From NCBI RefSeq assembly GCF_016859285.1, contig NC_053416.1, forward strand, positions 15,580,501 to 15,644,500: DNA of 64,000 bases, written 5' to 3'. Of this stretch, positions 58,801 through 64,000 are shown piece after piece; positions within the stretch are counted from its first letter, which is position 1; each line of letters starts with the position of its first letter. This stretch comes from Xiphias gladius (lineage: Eukaryota > Chordata > Actinopteri > Istiophoriformes > Xiphiidae). Under the pieces are notes generated by a model. That model searched no databases and was not told the origin of the DNA. It saw nothing but the letters and a program-made list of their open reading frames with translations. The translations under genes and the position numbers were made by a program.

Positions 58801-61004
58801 AACTACAACTGCTGTATTTAAAGGTTACTCAAGTACATTTCTCCCTTGTGACACTTGTCTGCCCAGCAACACATTTAATATTTAACAACATTAATTCTTA
58901 TACCGAATATCTAATAATTTCCTTAACACTTCCCCCCTCTGATAAATTTTGTTAATCATCTTCCAATAGCATCTGCTGTTTTTTTGCCATCACATTCAGA
59001 GTAAGCCCGGCAGTCTACTTCATATTTACACTTTTGCCTCTTTGTCTTGTTCTCCTGCATAAGGAGGTTTCCAGTCTTCTCTTACACCGAGGTTGATTTT
59101 TTTTTTTCACTGTAGAGAATCCTCCTGCTCTCCGTCCGTGTATCATCACTTTAGCACAGGCGAGGGCACAGCTGCAAAACGCAGGGGGAGGACAACTACC
59201 AAAATAACCTGCGCTACAAGTGGGCCCCAAAGTCTTAAGTTTTCTATCAGCCATTTGTTAAAACTATAACCAGCGCACTCTGATTGACCAAATGCATCGC
59301 TAATCTTCTCTAACTCTGCTATCACACTTTTGATATGATCTGAGTTGTCTGGGATCAGGGTCATGCAGGTGCCCAGATTAAACCCTAATCTTTCTCCTGG
59401 TCCTGCCATTTTATTCCACTACAAATGTAAATGTAGAGACATCACCAGTTTAAGCCGCTTTTCTGAGTTGAGCTACTACTCTATGTGGGAGAGTGCTCCA
59501 CAGATGAAGCCCACGATAACAAACTACATATATGCAGAAAAACATATATATATATATATTGATCATGCAGGAAGTTCTATTACATCATATTTTATTTTTA
59601 AAACATGATTTGGGGCATCTGACATTAGTTTGCTGATTGGTCAATGGCAAAAATGACAAGTGTTGTAGGACATTTTAAACATTACAGTGTGATGCTGAAG
59701 CAGTCTACATTTTCCTCATATGACAAAGGCCTGCTACATTGACAACATTGCCTGTTGTAGTGTGTGTCTGCAATGCCTTCTAGAGATGACTGTACTGTAA
59801 AAAGCGCAATATAAATAAAGAGAATTCATTAATTCCTTCATTCATTAAGCCCATAAACGTCTGTGTGGCGTAGGCCTATATGGGAATGCAGCGCTTTCAT
59901 GGGACTTTTTAACCCTTCCGATCACCAAGTTGCCCGTCTGATGAGGATGCTCCCTGTCTGTACAGTGAATGCAAATCTTAATGTGTTTTGTCATAAGTTA
60001 TTTTGCTAATGTGGCAAACATTCAAGACGACTCTCTGCTCTCTGCTCGCGTTGTTTTGAAGCAGAGGCTAGCGGTGGTAAAATGAACATATGGGGAGAAA
60101 ATGAACATATATTCATATGGGGAGTCATTCAGAGACAGTGTCTTTATTTCTCTAGGGATTGGTCGGTGTTGAAAGATCAGTTCACTCAGCTGGGCAACAA
60201 AAACTCCTATCCCCGAACTTTATCTGGATGCGGGATTCCACTCATGACCTTTTCCAGGTCTGACTTAGTCCATGATCTAAACACATGGATTGTCACCGGG
60301 GCGTTCCCAACCCCTCCTGGGTTCGCCTCTTCAACCATGGGCATCATGATGCAGGAGTCTTGGGGAGACCAGTCAGGCCAGTCACTTGGCCCATGTTGGT
60401 ATCGGGTGGATTTCAGGGGGTCCTGGCTTTGGTCTCTCGTCGGGCGTCTGTGCTCCAGTGGATTTGCAGATCTGACATCACATCCTCTTTTCAGGGCTGA
60501 GAGCCAGAAAAATTTCATTGCACGAAAACGAGATAGTGAGGGAGATGCCCGCCAAACAGTCTGTATACGCCCACACTCCTGAGAGGAACTCTAATCAGGC
60601 CATATAAGTAACAACTGAGCGAGTGTGCGTCTGTTGTGGAGGGCCTTTAATATAGAAAATTATGTTGATCTGTTAATTTAAAAAAAAAAGTTAATTCCAA
60701 AGTGTTCAGTGTTTTAAATCTTGTGGAAACTGCTGACAGCAAGCACAATCGCTTTCCTGTCAGCTCATCAGATCCTCTGCGAAGTCTGAATTTCAACCAC
60801 CAGCAGACCTAAAAATTTTAATTGCTCGTCTACCTGATGCTGAACCTCGATGCTGATTCTTTTCCAGGTCCAACCATGGTCTTACCCCGGGCAGCTTCAC
60901 CCCTGAGTGCCACCCCCACCCCCACCACCAGCCACGCGCCTCCCCCTGGAGACGATGACGAGCCTGTCAGCGTTACCATCACCGTCAAGGCTACAGGCTC
61001 CTAG
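48940..61004 (+). CDS. vsig10l2: VSIG10-like 2 type Ig/FN3 membrane receptor
   Basis: Twelve exons close in phase to 850 residues: 48940-49009, 49897-50250, 51993-52268, 52640-52915, 54031-54318, 54416-54673, 54763-55053, 56209-56562, 57621-57743, 57846-57870, 58009-58109 and 60868-61004. Signal peptide MVAQLLGLAFLLLPTG. A V-type Ig lies at about 24-141 (VILECG to LFTCQAFY). Further Ig-like domains lie at about 142-233, 234-325, 326-421, 422-507 and 508-604. One FN3 domain (about 605-722) has ELEWQV and LTPTVTYQFRI. TM about 730-754 (IGAAIGGMLFAAIITVLLLV), then a short Pro/Thr-rich tail ending ITVKATGS. Each ectodomain exon is a phase 1-1 module. Layout, and position beside chek1, suit human VSIG10L2 (11q24). 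Ligand and function are unknown. The exon 11 donor is GC (CAG/GCAAGA) or an alternative GT at 58092. Confidence 0.82.
49809..49857. repeat. (CA)n microsatellite
   Basis: About 49 bases of CA repeat ending some 40 bases before vsig10l2 exon 2, within the intron's 3' end and close to the branch-point zone. Confidence 0.95.
50251..51992 (+). other. vsig10l2 intron 2
   Basis: 1.7 kb without recognised exons. It includes TATC/GATA-rich repeat-like text near 50400-50480 and a partial repeat B at 51615-51700. Confidence 0.45.
51615..51700 (+). repeat. Fragment of repeat B
   Basis: CAGCATTTTGGGAAATAGAC followed by CACTTTCTTGCCAAGATTAA matches the left end of repeat B at 31340-31400. Confidence 0.45.
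53590..53768. repeat. AT/AC-rich low-complexity repeat
   Basis: About 180 bases of ATATAC, ATACAT and ATAGAT motifs in vsig10l2 intron 4. It is likely unstable, and the ORFs across it are artefacts. Confidence 0.9.
55110..55780 (+). repeat. Teleost dispersed repeat B, copy 2 (foldback type)
   Basis: The left half (TTGATACCACTCTAATGTTT, AATATGAAGCTGCAGG) is mirrored in reverse complement at the right end (CAGCTTCATATGTACT, GTGGTATCAGTC), so the element folds back on itself. Non-coding, in vsig10l2 intron 7. Confidence 0.6.
55840..56140 (+). repeat. Teleost dispersed repeat A, copy 3
   Basis: TTAATTAGCACAAAAAACAA, AAGTACCGCTGAGGCTGATG and GGCAATCCATCCGATAGTC match copy 1 closely in the same orientation. 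It ends about 70 bases before vsig10l2 exon 8. Confidence 0.65.
58356..59412 (-). mobile_element. Truncated endogenous retrovirus: 3' LTR plus env-like end
   Basis: A fossil, antisense in vsig10l2 intron 11. The LTR (58356-58928, about 573 bases) starts TGTTAAGGAAA and ends TTTCCTCAACA on the minus strand, with a TATAAAA box and an AATAAA signal inside. A polypurine tract (58929-58940) abuts it, as expected for a 3' LTR. Upstream on the minus strand, 59146-59409 encodes an Env transmembrane-subunit-like segment (CMTLIPDN, then a WL/WG stretch and a hydrophobic span). No pol and no second LTR were recognised, so it is broken and incomplete. The family is probably a class I (gamma/epsilon-like) fish ERV. 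Age cannot be measured from one LTR; the intact LTR ends suggest it is not very old. Confidence 0.65.
60207..60518 (-). mobile_element. Retroviral gag-like fragment
   Basis: A minus-strand open stretch with PVTIHVFRSWTKSDLEKVMS and IPHPDKV, which resembles the start of a retroviral capsid protein. It is on the same strand and in the expected order relative to the env-like and LTR pieces at 58356-59412, so both may come from one insertion that lost its middle. It is a broken fossil. The plus-strand ORF over it is a shadow. Confidence 0.4.
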
Positions 61005-61179
61005 TCATTCATCACAGACTCCTGCAGTTGAAACCTAACCTTAGTAACATTAGTATTTTTTTAGACAGTTTGCACAACCGTTATCGCACGTGTGGCCTGT
61101 GACTTAGACCTCATCTCAACTACAGTAACAGTTACAAGGTGCCCTCATACCATCATTCAAAGCATGGACATCGGGACTC

Positions 61180-61185
61180 AATAAA
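61180..61185 (+). terminator. vsig10l2 poly(A) signal candidate
   Basis: AATAAA 176 bases after the vsig10l2 stop. Confidence 0.6.
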
Positions 61186-61336
61186 TTTCTACATTAAATG
61201 ATATGTATGTATAAGGCTCAGCCAAAGTTTTTCTTTCTTTCTTTCTTTCTTTTTTTTAAAAACAAGGAAAACTTTTTAACAAGGAAGGCTTTCATATTTC
61301 GCATGGTTACTGGCCCATCATATATCTAACCCTAAA

Positions 61337-61350
61337 TTTATTCCTTTATT
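61337..61350 (-). terminator. chek1 poly(A) signal candidates
   Basis: Two TTTATT hexamers (61337-61342, 61345-61350) read AATAAA on the minus strand, about 475 bases after the chek1 stop. Confidence 0.45.
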
Positions 61351-61822
61351 CGTCAGTGATCATCCTCATTGTGTGCATTTATCATTTATCACAGAACCTT
61401 TAGTGTGCAATGTCGGTCTTTTAATAATTAGTTTGAGAATTATCATGGACTGCATCATGTCAAACATAATCATAACAAATCAGGCCTTTTAAAGGCAGAG
61501 CAGCATGGACACACAGTTTTATCCCTGTGTGCACCAGTGTAAAGGTTCTGACCTTGTTCACATTTTAACACTAAACTAAACCTTAAACAAGTGAGAAGCG
61601 GCTGAAAATGAAAGCTTTCAAAGATGTCCTCCCTCCTGACATCTAATGCTTAACGTCTTCTCACATGATAGAAGTAAATGAAAACAAAATCCAAAACACA
61701 CATCAAGAGAACATCAGAACACATTTAAAATATCAATAGAACAGCTCAATATGTACAGGTTTTCTCTCCACTTTCCATGGTAGTTTTTTTGTGGACACCA
61801 GAAACTGTGAGGCTGAAGCTGC

Positions 61823-63936
61823 TCATGTGATGGGGAGTAAAATCTTCTGAGTGCTGATGATGTCGCCAAGCTTCTGTTTTATCTTCACAAAGAGACGTTT
61901 AAACTCCAGACCGTCACCCTGGAAAAAACACACAGACACACTTCAACATCCCCTCCGACAAAACTGTACATTTAGCTCATTGTATGAGCCAAATGTACTC
62001 TCAGAGTGACTCTTTAGGTGATGCCTTTCAGTTCTGGCATGTTTTGTCTTCAAACTAAAACTTTTTACATATGAACCAAGGGGTGTAAACGTGAAGCCAT
62101 ATGGACTGAGAGGTAAATCAATTATTGGACAGTTTTGACGACTGTCATCCTTTATCTTGGTTTCCATTTTATCTTCTCTCAATCCTGAGCCAATTCTCAA
62201 ATAGTCCTCTTGTAAAGTTATTTCCTCTTGAATTATGTCACCTGATTCAGTTGAGTTTTATATATAATATATCAATTTTTTTTTTTTTTTGGAGGAGTCT
62301 AAAAAGTCTTACTGGATATTAGCTAAAAGAAAACACTGGTACATCCCTGCTGTGCAGTTGTTTTCTTGGTGCTAGGTAACGTTTCACAAAAATCCTGTTC
62401 CATTATTTTCTTTTTTGTGGTAGTAGCACACTTCACAGACAGCGACTGTCTTAGGTGTTAGTGGTAATTACACTATTGTCGCAGCTGTGGTAAGGGATTA
62501 TTCATGTTCGAAAAACTACACACTTTGAAATGCTAAAAACCCACCTTAGACAGTCTGAAATCCAGCAGCACTCTCTGATTCATCTCTAGCAAATGAACTT
62601 TGAAGATGAGTTTGTTATTGCGCTTGTCCAGTGTGCTCACCGTCACCTAAAGGGGAGGGAGAGGTTCATTAAGCTAAAGTGTATTATGGTCCATAGCAGC
62701 TGCGCGAGGCTTGTGTGTTTATCTTGGTGACAGCTGAAACAGCTGTGTGGCTCTGGAGGTGTTCCCTTTACTCAAAAGTGTAAAAGAATGTATTGAACCT
62801 CTGTAAATATTTGAATCCTGTATTCTTGAGTACAGATGTACCTGTTTGGCACAGGTGAGTTTGAAGCCAAGTGCCAGGTCGTCGCAGGCGTCTTTCAGGG
62901 CAGATAACGAGGCATCAGCAGTCACAACGGTGAAGAAACGAGTCATTCTCCGCACTAATCTCTGCCACTGCGACTACGCAGACAAGAATGAGAAGAACTG
63001 GTTAAGACATGAAATCACTGACAGCATTATTTTTCCTTAATGCAACATTTTAAAAGTGGGAATTCATAAAACATCAATTTGCTTTGTATAGATTTTGATA
63101 CTTTTAGATGGAGAGCAGAAGAAAGCAATTTGATAAGAGGACAAAAACAAAAAACGATCACTCCCAGAGCCTGTGTTGTTGGACATTCACACAGATTGTC
63201 ACATGTATCATAAAACAGAGTATGTGAATTACCTGACTGGCTCCCGGTGTTGCCAGTAGTTGACTACCCAGCAACATGTGCTCCGGCTTGGTCGGCTGGG
63301 AGAAGCTGACCTGACCGTCGGTCTGACTGATTAACAACATGGCTTCCCAGCCACCTGCTGCAAAATCAGGCTGAGAGCTGGAAAACTGCATCCTGTCATC
63401 ACTACGGAGGGAAGAATGTGGCGTTAAGATTACAGGCAGGAAAAGAAATTCAACTTTTGAGTTAAAATAAGAAAGACACGAAGCTCGGACCTGTTGGCCC
63501 GGGATTTGAGTCCCACATCTGATCGAAGAAGTTTGTGTCCTCCTGAGCCCAGAGGACCTGGTGGTTGCTTTACACCTGCAGAGAACCAAAGACAGACATC
63601 AGTCCAGCAAACATTGAACTTAAAGTTTAATTCCTGGTGTTATACTAATACTGAGACTTGCCTTGAATAAACCAGCGGTCTTTCTGTATGTCTGTGATAG
63701 TGATGCGTGCATCTGGACTGGCCTGCAGTAATTTGGACAACAAGCCTGAAGAGAGAGGTTGCATGTGAATTAAATAAAGCTCCAAGACAATTTAGAAAAT
63801 GTAGTATTTAAACTTATATCATTTGAAACTTACTAAGAGGCATTGGTTGTATTTTCTTCCAAGGAGGTAGATATTTTTTTTTTAAACCAATCTGAATACT
63901 CTTGACAGCTATCAGTGGGCTGGTCCCATGGTAACT
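61823..63936 (-). CDS. chek1: Checkpoint kinase 1, C-terminal exons (partial)
   Basis: CHK1 is the ATR-activated Ser/Thr kinase of the DNA-damage and replication checkpoint, acting in the nucleus. Seven exons: 63834-63936, 63662-63745, 63491-63575, 63233-63401, 62842-62973, 62545-62646 and 61823-61918. They cover the end of the kinase domain ([30 protein letters not shown]), the linker with SSSQPD (the human S345 ATR site context), then the KA1-like regulatory domain: [44 protein letters not shown]. The first kinase exons lie past the right edge. Two oddities: a ten-A run (minus strand, about 63871-63880) puts the 63834-63936 exon one base out of frame, and the 63662 donor is GC (CAAG/GCAAGT). 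The rest is conserved, so an assembly error is likelier than a broken gene. Confidence 0.93.
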
Positions 63937-64000
63937 CTGACAAAAGAGGCAACACAAAGACAGTGACAAAAAGTTTCCACACATCTACTGCAGAGAGACA

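Larger units (their letters stand above)
61005..61822. other. Convergent 3' UTRs of vsig10l2 and chek1
   Basis: 818 bases between two convergent stop codons, with a TTTC run near 61230 and poly(A) candidates for both strands. No other feature was seen. Confidence 0.5.

Noticed and set aside
60082-60582. 166-residue plus-strand ORF
   Set aside because: Shadow opposite a retroviral gag-like fossil; no domain of its own.

Overview
The window looks like nuclear DNA of a ray-finned (teleost, probably percomorph) fish. Its genes are split by GT-AG introns, it has long (CA)n/(GT)n microsatellites, and it carries non-autonomous DNA transposons of the kinds common in fish. The proteins are clear vertebrate orthologues. 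All gene names come from recalled family sequences; no search was run.

Layout. (1) 48-7968, minus: the first six coding exons of arhgap42 (GRAF3), encoding the start of the BAR domain; the gene runs off the left edge. (2) 10467-12637, plus: four well-spliced exons of a small basic protein I cannot name. (3) 14283-14984, minus: snrnp35, an intronless U11/U12 snRNP protein gene. (4) 16714-20445, minus: complete ten-exon bud13 (RES splicing complex). (5) 22575-23098, minus: two exons of thy1 (CD90), with two in-frame stops in the Ig exon. (6) 26085-44678, plus: complete ten-exon nectin1 with a 10-kb first intron. (7) 48940-61004, plus: complete twelve-exon vsig10l2-like receptor with Ig domains, one FN3 domain and a TM segment. 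(8) 61823-63936, minus: the last seven coding exons of chek1, convergent with vsig10l2.

Most of these genes (ARHGAP42, BUD13, THY1, NECTIN1, VSIG10L2, CHEK1) lie on human 11q22-q24, so this is a conserved vertebrate linkage block; snrnp35 (human 12q24) is the outlier. thy1-nectin1-vsig10l2 is a run of three neighbouring Ig-superfamily cell-surface genes. They do not form an operon.

Other content: a truncated endogenous retrovirus antisense in a vsig10l2 intron (one LTR plus an env-like end), with a gag-like fragment nearby; a hAT-like MITE with a probable target-site duplication; a long-TIR Tc1-like remnant; a TAGGGCTGCA-ended MITE in bud13; two dispersed teleost repeat families; and two perfect intronic hairpins. 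I found no convincing new multi-gene system. The observations most worth checking are the decayed thy1, the chek1 homopolymer frameshift, the perfect hairpins and the unnamed gene.
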